DNA from: Grimontia kaedaensis
Lineage (GTDB): Bacteria; Pseudomonadota; Gammaproteobacteria; Enterobacterales; Vibrionaceae
DNA: 64,000 bases
Direction: 5' to 3'
NCBI RefSeq assembly: GCF_023746615.1
Contig: NZ_CP082275.1
Span: 1,612,001 to 1,676,000 of the forward strand
This document shows positions 6,467 through 14,343 of this stretch, one piece after another; position 1 is the stretch's first letter, and the number at the start of each line of letters is the position of its first letter. The position numbers and the translations under genes were made by a program. The notes below the pieces were generated by a model. It did no database searches, was not told the DNA's origin, and saw only the letters and a program-made list of their open reading frames with translations.

Positions 6467-9400
6467 TTAAGCTGCCTCCACCTTCACCCTAAAGAAAATC
6501 GCATAGAACAACGGTATCACCACCAAGGTCAGTATGGTTGCGAACAGCAGACCAAACATAATGGTCACCGCCATGCTCTTGAAGAAAGGGTCAATCAAGA
6601 GCGGGGCGACACCCAGAATGGTGGTGAATGCGCCAAGCAATACCGGACGGGCGCGGCTGAGAGCGGCGTCGATAATCGCAAAGTAGGCCGCTTTACCATC
6701 GCGGGTTTCTGCGTCTGCCTGATCAACTAGTACAATCGCGTTTTTCACCATCATACCAATCAAGCTCAGGAAGCCGAGGATCGCCATAAACTCAAACGGT
6801 GTCTGGAACACTATCAAACCGACAGTCACTCCCACAACCGCCAGTGGGGCAGTCAGCCAAATCACCAAGGGTTGGCGCAGGGCGTTGAACATAAAGACAA
6901 CGGCCAGAATCATGGCTGAAAATCCATAAGGCGCAGAAATCACTAGACCTTCGTTAGCATCTTTGGAGGCTTTGTATTCTCCGTACCACTTGAGCTCGTA
7001 GCCCGCTGGCAGGTCAATGGCTTCAATCTTGTTGCGGACATCGTTGAACGCATCCGCTGTCAACACACCTGGTGCAGGGTCAGCCTGAACCAGAATAGTT
7101 GGCACGCGGTCGATTCGGCGAAGAATTGCATCTTGATACACCACGTCGACTGAATCGACTAACTGGCTTACCGGAATAAAGGAGCCTGCTGCTGGGCTGA
7201 ATACCTCGGTGTTCTCTATTGCACGCTGGTGGTTGCGTTCGCTTTCAGGAGCGCGCACCACAATCGGGATCAAATCATCGCCTTCTCGGTAAACTCCCAC
7301 GTTACGTCCCGTCAGGGTTTGTGCAATCGCCTGGTTAATTTCCTGCGTAGTCAGGCTGAAACGCTGCGCTTCTTCGGAAGAATAAACAGGACGAAGCACT
7401 GGCACTTGCTGACGCCAATCGTCTTGCACCGCAATCAGGTTATCGTCGGCCAACATGATGGCTTTTGCTTGTTCTGCCAACTGCCGCAACACAGCACTGT
7501 CAGGGCCTTTAAAGCCAGCTTCGATTTTCTTACCGCCACCACGGCCAAGCATGAACTTCCACACCTTGATAGAAGCGTCTGGGTATTTCGCATCCAGTTC
7601 GCTTTGCAGTTCACCAAGAAGCGGGGCGATTTTGGTGTAGTCGTCGATATCAATCAGCAATTGGCCATAGCTTGGGTTACGGGCTTCCGGTGCGTAGGTC
7701 AGCATAAAGCGGAGGCCACCACCGCCAATAAAGCTGGTGATATTGGTGATGCCTTCTTTTGCTTTCACGTCTTTCTCGATGTCTGCGACAACGGCTTTAG
7801 TGCGCTTGATGTCTGAGCCTTGCGGTAAGTACACATCAACCACGAACTGAGGGCGTTGAGATTCCGGCATAAAGCCCGGAGGAACGAACTGAACACCCCA
7901 AATCGCGGCGGCCATTGTACCGAACAGCAGGGCACAACTGATGATGCGGCGTTTCAACACCCAGGCCAGCAAAGCTTTGTAACCTGTCACCATACGACCC
8001 GGTTTCTTATCGGCTTTTACCGGCTTCACTTTGAGGAAGTCATGGCACAGCATTGGCGTGACGGTAACGGCAAACACCCAGCTCAGGAACATGGAATACA
8101 GGATCACCCAGAACAGGGAGCCCGCGTATTCGCCCATGTCTGATGGCGACAAACCTATCGCACTGAATGCACAGATACCGACGACTGTGCCGCCAAGCAG
8201 AGGCCATATGGTGGCGTTCACCACGTCTGAAACCACAACCGTTCGGTCTGCATCGGGTTCTTGCTGCAATCGCACCAGAATACCGTCGGTTACTACGATG
8301 GCGTTATCCACCAACATGCCAAGCGCGATGATCAGCGCACCCAGCGAAATACGTTGCATGGCGATATCTTCAATCAGCATGATGCAGAGCGTGCCTGCGA
8401 CAGTCAGCAGCAGGACAAAGCCGATAATCACACCAGAGCGGACGCCCATAAACAGCAGCAGTACAACAAATACGATGGCAACCGCAGCAATCAGGTTGTC
8501 GATAAAGTTAGCGACGGAATCACGCACCGAATCGGACTGCATGGAGATAACATTCAGTTCCATGCCGAGCGGACGCTGGCTTTCCAGTTCTGCTAGACGC
8601 GCTTTTACTGCGTCACCCATATCCACGACGTTACCGCCGGTGACATTCGAGATACCAAAGCCGATCGCACGCTCGCCGTTGTATCGCATCAGCATGGTGG
8701 AAGGCTCTTTGTAACCTCGCACGATGTTGGCGATATCACCCAGACGCAGCACGGTGTTGTTATCACCGACTGCGACCTGCAGGTTTTTCAGGTCGGCAAC
8801 GGAATCAATGCTGGAACTTGGGATCACCGGAATACGCATGGCTTGGGTTTCAATGCTGCCCGCAACTGTCACCAGATTTTGCTTTTGCAGCACCTGGAAG
8901 ACTTTTTCTGCGGACACACCAAATTCCGCCAGACGTTCGCTGGAGATCTCGACGAAGATGGTTTCCTGTTGCTCCGCCAAGGTTGCGGTTTTTGCTACGC
9001 CCGGTACCAACACGATTTCACGGCGAAGGGTATCGATATAATCCTGCAGCTGCTTATCGCTAAATCCTTCTCCGGTCACGGCAAAAAACAGGGCGTACAC
9101 ATCCGCAAAATCGTCGTTAACAATTGATGGGCCAGCGCCTGGAGGCAGCTGCCTTTGGGCGTCTGAAACCTTACGGCGAAGTTTGTCCCATACCTGTTGG
9201 AGGTCAGCGCTGCTATTGGCGAACTCAAGTTTGATTTCAACCGTCACCTCAGACATGCCTTGCATGGAGACGGATTTCACCTCTTTGAGTTCCTGAAGCG
9301 ATTGCACCGCGCCTTCGATAACATCGGTCACTTCGTCAGAGACTTCCTGTGCTGTTGCACCGGAATATGGGGTGACGATGACCGCCTGACGGATTACAAA

Positions 9401-9517
9401 CTCCGGATCTTCAAAACGACCGAGTTTGAGGTAGCTGATGTAGCCGCCAATCAGGGTGAGGGCAATTAGCACCCAAACACTGGTACGTTTGGCAATGGTA
9501 TAACGTGCGATATCCAT
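6467..9517 (-). CDS. RND efflux transporter, inner-membrane permease
   Basis: This 1016-residue proton-driven exporter has the AcrB/MexF family length and layout. TM1 is at residues 12-29, followed by a large periplasmic porter loop, and a TM2-TM6 block at about 335-495 contains the proton-relay region (ISLGALIIALGMLVDNAIVVTDGI, with the Asp pair region). A second periplasmic loop and a C-terminal TM block follow (SLIGMMVKNAIVLVDQAD). It would form a tripartite pump with the adaptor encoded 2 bases upstream and a TolC-type channel encoded elsewhere. The pair is transcribed on the minus strand from a promoter shared with the divergent TetR gene. Substrates cannot be read from sequence. Confidence 0.93.
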   Translation of the reverse strand: MDIARYTIAKRTSVWVLIALTLIGGYISYLKLGRFEDPEFVIRQAVIVTPYSGATAQEVSDEVTDVIEGAVQSLQELKEVKSVSMQGMSEVTVEIKLEFANSSADLQQVWDKLRRKVSDAQRQLPPGAGPSIVNDDFADVYALFFAVTGEGFSDKQLQDYIDTLRREIVLVPGVAKTATLAEQQETIFVEISSERLAEFGVSAEKVFQVLQKQNLVTVAGSIETQAMRIPVIPSSSIDSVADLKNLQVAVGDNNTVLRLGDIANIVRGYKEPSTMLMRYNGERAIGFGISNVTGGNVVDMGDAVKARLAELESQRPLGMELNVISMQSDSVRDSVANFIDNLIAAVAIVFVVLLLFMGVRSGVIIGFVLLLTVAGTLCIMLIEDIAMQRISLGALIIALGMLVDNAIVVTDGILVRLQQEPDADRTVVVSDVVNATIWPLLGGTVVGICAFSAIGLSPSDMGEYAGSLFWVILYSMFLSWVFAVTVTPMLCHDFLKVKPVKADKKPGRMVTGYKALLAWVLKRRIISCALLFGTMAAAIWGVQFVPPGFMPESQRPQFVVDVYLPQGSDIKRTKAVVADIEKDVKAKEGITNITSFIGGGGLRFMLTYAPEARNPSYGQLLIDIDDYTKIAPLLGELQSELDAKYPDASIKVWKFMLGRGGGKKIEAGFKGPDSAVLRQLAEQAKAIMLADDNLIAVQDDWRQQVPVLRPVYSSEEAQRFSLTTQEINQAIAQTLTGRNVGVYREGDDLIPIVVRAPESERNHQRAIENTEVFSPAAGSFIPVSQLVDSVDVVYQDAILRRIDRVPTILVQADPAPGVLTADAFNDVRNKIEAIDLPAGYELKWYGEYKASKDANEGLVISAPYGFSAMILAVVFMFNALRQPLVIWLTAPLAVVGVTVGLIVFQTPFEFMAILGFLSLIGMMVKNAIVLVDQADAETRDGKAAYFAIIDAALSRARPVLLGAFTTILGVAPLLIDPFFKSMAVTIMFGLLFATILTLVVIPLFYAIFFRVKVEAA

Positions 9518-9519
9518 TG

Positions 9520-10614
9520 TTATGCTCCAGTACGTTCGTCTGTGTAAGGGCGCACTTCCATGCCTTCTCTCACGCTGGAAACTCCTGCGATGATGACACG
9601 TTCGCCAAGGGCCAAGTTCTGTTTCACGACAATGCGGTCTTTGACCAGCGCGCCCACGTCCACATAGCGTTTTTCAGCTTTGTTTTCGTCACCGACTACC
9701 CAGACGAACTGCTTGCCTTGGTTATCAGGAACCACAGCGGTCAGCGGCAGGGTGATAAGGGTGTTTTCGTCAGTAATAGCATTTGTGTATGGTATGACTT
9801 TCACGGCCATGCCCGGCAAAACGCGGAAGCCATTCACCTGCTCAAGCCCGAGTACGACGGCATAGGTCTGGGAGACTGAATCTGCCTGTGTAGCAAAAGT
9901 GCGCAGTGTCAGCGGGAACGCTTGCCCTGGAATCGAAGAAATCTCTGCGATGGCTTTAGTGCGGTTACCACCAGACAACATGACTTGATGAGGAATGTTA
10001 ATCACCACTTCCAAGTCGTTGAGGTCATGCACGGTTAGCACAGGTTCATTGGCTTGCACCTGAATGTGGTTATCCACCATTTTACGGCCAACAATGCCAT
10101 CAAACGGTGCGTGAAGTTCGGTGTATTCAAGCTGGCGCTTTGCTTCAGCAACACGGTTTTTTGCCAGATCAAAGCGTGTGGTGATCGCATCTAAATCGGC
10201 TTTTGATATCGCCTGGCTTTTCTTATAAATAGCCTGTGCACGCTCGTATTCCAGCGTGGTGTTTCTCAGTTCAAGTTCTGCCGACTCCAAGGCTGTTTTG
10301 GCATCGCGAGAATCCAGCGTTGCCAGTAATTGGCCTTTTTTTACTTCATCACCTTCATTGACGAAGATGTTGGTCAGCCGGCCACCCATGCGGAAGGCCA
10401 TGTCTGCGCGCTCAGCCGCGCGCACCACACCGTTAAAGCTGAGATCAGCGGCTTGTTGTGTATTGACGATTTCAGTTAAGGCAGGCTGGATGACAGGCGC
10501 GGCGACTTGTTCAACCGCTATCTCGCCACATCCTGCCAGAAGAAAAGAAGAGATGATCAAAGTAGCAATCGCGCCGCGCTTGAATGACGGTTTGCCGAAA
10601 GTGTTGATGACCAT
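9520..10614 (-). CDS. RND efflux adaptor (membrane fusion) lipoprotein
   Basis: The start is ATG 10614 (GTGGAG about 8 bases upstream); the open frame extends 25 codons further, but that part overlaps a leader hairpin. The N-terminus has a hydrophobic segment ending in the lipobox LLAGCG, so the mature adaptor is lipid-anchored in the periplasm. Domains in order: barrel-sandwich/lipoyl half (NEGDEVKKGQLLATLDSRDA), an alpha hairpin (about residues 100-160), the second lipoyl half (HAPFDGIVGRKMVDN), a beta barrel and a membrane-proximal domain. About 364 residues, typical for MexE/AcrA relatives. It bridges the RND pump to an outer-membrane channel and is the first gene of the operon. Confidence 0.92.
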   Translation of the reverse strand: MVINTFGKPSFKRGAIATLIISSFLLAGCGEIAVEQVAAPVIQPALTEIVNTQQAADLSFNGVVRAAERADMAFRMGGRLTNIFVNEGDEVKKGQLLATLDSRDAKTALESAELELRNTTLEYERAQAIYKKSQAISKADLDAITTRFDLAKNRVAEAKRQLEYTELHAPFDGIVGRKMVDNHIQVQANEPVLTVHDLNDLEVVINIPHQVMLSGGNRTKAIAEISSIPGQAFPLTLRTFATQADSVSQTYAVVLGLEQVNGFRVLPGMAVKVIPYTNAITDENTLITLPLTAVVPDNQGKQFVWVVGDENKAEKRYVDVGALVKDRIVVKQNLALGERVIIAGVSSVREGMEVRPYTDERTGA

Positions 10615-10633
10615 GTAGTTCCACTCCACAAAG

Positions 10634-10656
10634 AGACCGGCCTGCAAAGCCGGTCT
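10634..10656 (-). promoter_or_regulatory. Stem-loop in the efflux operon leader
   Basis: AGACCGGC and GCCGGTCT form a perfect 8-bp stem with a 7-base loop, 20 bases upstream of the adaptor start codon. No U-run follows in either direction, so it is not a typical terminator. It may stabilise the message or affect ribosome access. Confidence 0.4.
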
Positions 10657-10692
10657 GATCAGACAATTTGGGGTTTGTGTTAAAACCAAAAG

Positions 10693-10748
10693 TAAACTCT
10701 GGAGTTTATCTTAAGCGTGTTATGCATTAAGGTAAACTCAAAAGTGTA
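10693..10748. promoter_or_regulatory. Two TetR-type operator palindromes between efflux operon and regulator
   Basis: The first site, TAAACTC-TG-GAGTTTA (10693-10708), is a perfect 16-bp palindrome. The second, TAAACTC-AA-AAGTGTA (10733-10748), has the same layout with 5 of 7 arm bases matching. The centres are 40 bp apart, about four helix turns, so both lie on the same DNA face. They sit in the shared intergenic region, where one repressor could control both the pump operon and its own gene. Confidence 0.7.
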
Positions 10749-10800
10749 CTTTTTGATTCCAACTTGGTAGATTTGTCGCGTTGAGAAAAGGAGAGAGCCC

Positions 10801-11394
10801 ATGACACGCTCAGAGCAGAAGCGCCTGGCGATCATCACTGCAGCCAAAGAAGAGTTTATCCAGCATGGATTCGCGGCTGCGAATATGGACCGCGTCTGCA
10901 CAACAGCAGAAGTATCAAAGCGCACGCTTTACCGTCATTTTGAAAGCAAGGAAGTGCTGTTTGAATCTGTGCTGACCATCATTCAGTCTTCGATTGATGA
11001 AAGCTTAAGATACGAATTCGAAGCAGACAAAAGCCTGAGTGAGCAGCTCACTACAATTACGCGAAATGAGGTTGAAAACCTATATGGTACGTATGGGATT
11101 CCTTTCACCCGAACCATCTTGATGGAGTTCTTGCGTCAGCCAGATATGGCAAGACAGATCATTTCAAAAATCTACACCAATAAATCGCTGAACCATTGGT
11201 TTGATGAAGCGCAGAAGGCGGGGAAAATCAAAGCCATCAAATTGGAGCTGCTGACTCAGACATACTCAAGCCTGTTTAACGGCATGTTCGTATGGCCACA
11301 GGTATTCGACATGCAGCCAATTCCGGAAGGGAAAGATCTGGATGAGAAGGTTGAGCATATGGTGAGCGTAGTGATGGGGTGTTGTGCAGCCTAA
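10801..11394 (+). CDS. TetR/AcrR-family transcriptional regulator
   Basis: This 197-residue regulator starts at ATG 10801 behind AAGGAGAG. The N-terminal helix-turn-helix (residues 10-50) has the family pattern AAKEEFIQHGFAAANMDRVC... and SKRTLYRHFESKEVLFESV. The C-terminal ligand-binding domain ends in a segment (MVSVVMGCC) typical of the TetR C-terminal helices. It is divergent from the RND operon, and the two palindromes between them are the likely operators, so it probably represses the pump until a toxic ligand binds. The ligand is unknown. Confidence 0.9.
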   Translation: MTRSEQKRLAIITAAKEEFIQHGFAAANMDRVCTTAEVSKRTLYRHFESKEVLFESVLTIIQSSIDESLRYEFEADKSLSEQLTTITRNEVENLYGTYGIPFTRTILMEFLRQPDMARQIISKIYTNKSLNHWFDEAQKAGKIKAIKLELLTQTYSSLFNGMFVWPQVFDMQPIPEGKDLDEKVEHMVSVVMGCCAA

Positions 11395-11412
11395 CACTCC
11401 ACGTTGTACTTT

Positions 11413-12111
11413 CTACTTCTGACACTTGATAAAGATGAAATTAGGGTGCTTTCTTAAGCGCTCGTAGGTTTGCTGGCAGGTTTGTTTAATAGTTTCCGAA
11501 ACCTGTCCTTCTGAAATCTGAGTGATAGACAGCCCGGCATTGGTGACTGCATTCGTGATTTCAACCAGTGGTCGACGGTAGAAGTTCACTTGAACCGGGG
11601 TGCCGACAGTATTCCACTCCTCTTGCACCAACTCGGTATCGAAGTAGTTACCCGATGTGGAACACTCAAAGTCTGCAAACGGGTGGTGGGTGGAAAACGC
11701 CATGTATCCGCCAGGTTTTAGCACGCGATAGACATCGCTAAAAAGGGCGGTGAGGTCTTTCAGATAATGAATGACCAACGGACAAACAATGACATCGTAT
11801 TGCCCATCAGCTTCTTTGGGTAAGCCTTCTGATAGGTCCTGAGCATACGCCGAAACACGCTTATTAAACTTGTTCTTCACTATGTTGACCATCTCAGCAG
11901 AGAAATCGAGGCAGGTGACTGACGCAGCACCTTCACTCAAGAAGTATCCTGCATACACACCGGACCCACAGCCTAGATCCAAGATATTCTTTTCTTTGAT
12001 GTCGCCAAGCATGGCTTGAAGGTTAGGCCGTTCAAACAACGCATTGTAGATATTGCCTTGAATTACTTCGTCATATTGCTGGGCAAATTTGGAATACATG
12101 TCGGATTTCAT
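11413..12111 (-). CDS. SAM-dependent methyltransferase, class I
   Basis: This 232-residue soluble protein has the Rossmann methyltransferase motifs: motif I ILDLGCGSGVYAGYF (about residues 41-55), the acidic residue after strand 2 (VTCLDFSAEMV), motif post II (YDVIVCPLVIHYL) and LKPGGYMAFSTHHP. This matches small-molecule methyltransferases of the Methyltransf_11/25 groups. An alternative start at ATG 12099 removes four residues. It is monocistronic and convergent with the TetR gene, with only 18 bases between the stops. The substrate cannot be inferred from the sequence. Confidence 0.85.
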   Translation of the reverse strand: MKSDMYSKFAQQYDEVIQGNIYNALFERPNLQAMLGDIKEKNILDLGCGSGVYAGYFLSEGAASVTCLDFSAEMVNIVKNKFNKRVSAYAQDLSEGLPKEADGQYDVIVCPLVIHYLKDLTALFSDVYRVLKPGGYMAFSTHHPFADFECSTSGNYFDTELVQEEWNTVGTPVQVNFYRRPLVEITNAVTNAGLSITQISEGQVSETIKQTCQQTYERLRKHPNFIFIKCQK

Positions 12112-12292
12112 GATTTTTCTTTGGGCTCATTGGTGACGGAAAACCACGGCATTTTGCGTGTGAGTAAACTGAAATACAAATCTTCTTAAAAGGGAAAATC
12201 CCAATAAGGTCAGTCTTTCCATACACTTGCCGGTAAATCCATTGAATGTATGAGGATTATTACGAATCGGTAACCTAAAAGTAAATAAAAAT

Positions 12293-12311
12293 GGGAATGG
12301 TTATCATTGAC
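12293..12311. promoter_or_regulatory. Candidate Fur box upstream of the bacterioferritin pair
   Basis: The 19 bases GGGAATGGTTATCATTGAC match 13 of 19 positions of the classical Fur palindrome, including the GTTATCATT half. The site lies about 105 bases before the first bfr start codon. Iron control of a ferritin operon is plausible, but one imperfect site is weak evidence. The rest of 12112-12416 holds no gene that I can see. Confidence 0.4.
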
Positions 12312-12416
12312 TAATGTTCTGAAAATTAAGACTTTTTCTGGTTGTTGTTCGCCTTAATTTCACTTAGGATGTGGCACATATTTTGGGATTACCAGCGTTA
12401 TGAAAGGACCATCACA

Positions 12417-12887
12417 ATGAAAGGTCATCAAGACATTGTCGTTGAGCTGAATAAGATTCTCACCTCCGAGCTTACCGCAATTAATCAGTACTTCCTGCAT
12501 GCAAGAATGTTGGGCAATTGGGGCGTTGAAGCGCTCAATAAAGCCGAATATAAGAAGTCTATTCAAGACATGAAGCACGCTGATAAGTTGATTGAACGCA
12601 TCTTGTTTCTGGAAGGTTTGCCTAACCTGCAACATCTTGAGCGCCTCCGTATTGGCGAGGAAGTTCAGGAAATGATCGAATGCGACAAAGTGATGCTCGA
12701 AGAACAGTTGGTGCAACTGAAAGAAGCGATCGCCATCTGTGAAGAGAAGCAAGACTATGTAACGCGTGAGTTGTTAAATGAGATCCTTGAAGATGAAGAA
12801 GAGCATCTGGACTGGATCGAGTCTCAACTAGAACTGATTGGCCTGACAGGTCTGCAAAATTATCTGCAAGCGAAAATGGAGAAATAA
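12417..12887 (+). CDS. bfr: Bacterioferritin, haem-binding subunit with a degenerate ferroxidase centre
   Basis: The start is ATG 12417 with AAAGGA upstream. The protein has 156 residues and begins MKGHQDIVVELNKIL like E. coli Bfr, which stores iron in 24-subunit shells. Aligned by eye with E. coli numbering, the haem ligand Met52 is present (QDMKHAD), as are Glu18, His54, Glu127 and His130. Position 51 is Asp instead of Glu, and position 94 is Leu instead of Glu, so the di-iron ferroxidase site lacks a ligand. The next gene, 2 bases downstream, has the opposite pattern. The pair likely forms a mixed shell, with this subunit supplying haem for electron entry and iron release. Confidence 0.9.
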   Translation: MKGHQDIVVELNKILTSELTAINQYFLHARMLGNWGVEALNKAEYKKSIQDMKHADKLIERILFLEGLPNLQHLERLRIGEEVQEMIECDKVMLEEQLVQLKEAIAICEEKQDYVTRELLNEILEDEEEHLDWIESQLELIGLTGLQNYLQAKMEK

Positions 12888-12889
12888 TC

Positions 12890-13363
12890 ATGAAAGGTAA
12901 TCAAGAAGTCATTGATGGTCTAAACCGCTTGCTGACAAACGAACTGTCTGCGATGGATCAATATTTCGTCCACGCGCGCATGTACGAAGATTGGGGAATG
13001 GATGAGCTGTATGAGCGTATCAATCACGAGTCTGAAGACGAGCGTGAGCATGCTTCTATTCTGATCAACCGCATTCTTTTCCTGGAAGGCACGCCAGATG
13101 TTCAGACTCGTGAAAAGTTGCTGATCGGTGCTGACGTTGAAGAGATGATGCAGAACGATCTGAAATACGAGTACATGGTGGCTGCAGAACTGCGCACCGT
13201 AATTGCGCTTTGTGAAGAAAAGCAGGACTATCAGACCCGCGAAATCCTGTTGAAGCTTCTTGATGATACCGAGTCAGACCATATGTACTGGCTGGAGAAG
13301 CAACTTCGCTTGATCAATATGATTGGTATGCAGAACTACGTTCAGTCAAAAATGGGTAAATAA
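12890..13363 (+). CDS. bfr: Bacterioferritin, ferroxidase subunit lacking the haem ligand
   Basis: The 157-residue protein begins MKGNQEVIDGLNRLL. By eye, Glu18, Glu51, His54 and Glu94 of the ferroxidase centre are all present, and the last pair appears as Glu128-x-x-His131, one position later because of a single inserted residue (DDTESDH). Position 52 is Arg (EREHAS), so the Met haem ligand is missing. This is the catalytic iron-oxidising partner of the subunit encoded just upstream (2-base gap, one operon, terminator at 13381). Two-type bacterioferritins are known in Neisseria and magnetotactic bacteria. Confidence 0.9.
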   Translation: MKGNQEVIDGLNRLLTNELSAMDQYFVHARMYEDWGMDELYERINHESEDEREHASILINRILFLEGTPDVQTREKLLIGADVEEMMQNDLKYEYMVAAELRTVIALCEEKQDYQTREILLKLLDDTESDHMYWLEKQLRLINMIGMQNYVQSKMGK

Positions 13364-13380
13364 CCCACATCGAATTCGAA

Positions 13381-13410
13381 AAAGGCCGCTTTGAACAGCG
13401 GCCTTTTTTT
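13381..13410 (+). terminator. Rho-independent terminator of the bfr operon
   Basis: GGCCGCT and AGCGGCC form a 7-bp GC stem, extended by AAA/TTT, with a 6-base loop and a run of seven T. It lies about 18 bases after the second bfr stop. Strong and typical. Confidence 0.93.
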
Positions 13411-13889
13411 ATCCGAGTCCAAACCATTACCTGAAACTGGAGGTTTGTTGGCTACACCGTTTTTACTTGTGAAGGTTCTAACTAACTGGACTCTATGATG
13501 GTTTGCAGGAGGCTTAATCGACTGGAGAACCATGGTTTGAAACCAGCGATTGTTCTAACGTATTCGGATGCTAATGAATGACTTATGAATTAAAGTAACT
13601 ACCGCGCTGGAAAGGTAATATCAATACGATTGTGTGGTCATTAAAAGCGGTATGCTTTCTAATCAATATGACTAAAATTTTACCCTTCTTCCGTCACTAC
13701 AACTTTACCTTGATTGCCAACGTAAAAGCGCACAACGCTCAGTCGGTTTGCTTCTTATGGTGAAAGGAATAATTGGAAGCGATGTTGCTATTTCGACAGA
13801 TTTAAAGGCAGAATCTCTGGCTAGTGCTATCGGTTATCCTTCTCTGTTTCATTATTTCCATATAATGACAAAATCGCTAAGGTTTGAGG

Positions 13890-14030
13890 ATGTATGTTCG
13901 CAAGTATTTGAATGCCTTTAAGTTATTGAATGTATTGCTTATTTTGCCGCTTGGAGTAGGTTATTTGTTCTCTTTAACAGCGGTGAAGTTGATACTGGGG
14001 TTTCCGATGTGCTTAGTCGGGTTAACCTAG
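13890..14030 (+). CDS. Possible small membrane protein, 46 residues
   Basis: The frame from ATG 13890 to TAG 14030 encodes a short basic N-terminus (MYVRKYLNAFK), then a long hydrophobic stretch (LLNVLLILPLGVGYLFSL) and a second, weaker one (KLILGFPMCLVG). AAGG lies 7 bases before the start. The hydrophobic segment and ribosome site support expression, but there is no conservation evidence. It sits in the otherwise empty 13411-14343 region before the RTX gene; I see nothing else coding there. A chance frame is possible. Confidence 0.4.
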   Translation: MYVRKYLNAFKLLNVLLILPLGVGYLFSLTAVKLILGFPMCLVGLT

Positions 14031-14241
14031 TATGAGGCATTAATCTTTCATTATATTTCCCATTGAATTATGTATAGTGATTTTCAATATTTGTATAGAA
14101 AAAAAGCGCATCAAAAAATGTGGGAATAAAAAATATAAAGAGCATAACGTACTGTATATATTGTTTAAATTCTAGTAATAAGAGAAAAGTCCTATAAAAC
14201 CAGTTTGATATATTAAGACCTCCAATCATTCTCTTCTCACA

Positions 14242-14269
14242 ATAGATGTCTCATAACTAAGACATCTAT
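14242..14269 (+). promoter_or_regulatory. 10-bp inverted repeat in the RTX gene leader
   Basis: ATAGATGTCT and AGACATCTAT are a perfect 10-bp inverted repeat with an 8-base spacer, 75 bases before the RTX start codon. It could be a hairpin in the leader RNA or a dimeric regulator's binding site. No long U-run follows, so a strong terminator is unlikely. Confidence 0.45.
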
Positions 14270-14343
14270 TTCTCATTTGAGTCACCCTGTTTTTATTCCT
14301 AATGTTTCACTCAGGCGGTGGTCGCTTTTCACAAGGGGTGAAT

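Noticed and set aside
7229..7816. 195-codon plus-strand frame opposite the RND pump gene
   Set aside because: It lies wholly within the coding strand shadow of a clear RND transporter gene and has a composition typical of antisense frames (His, Cys, Phe rich).
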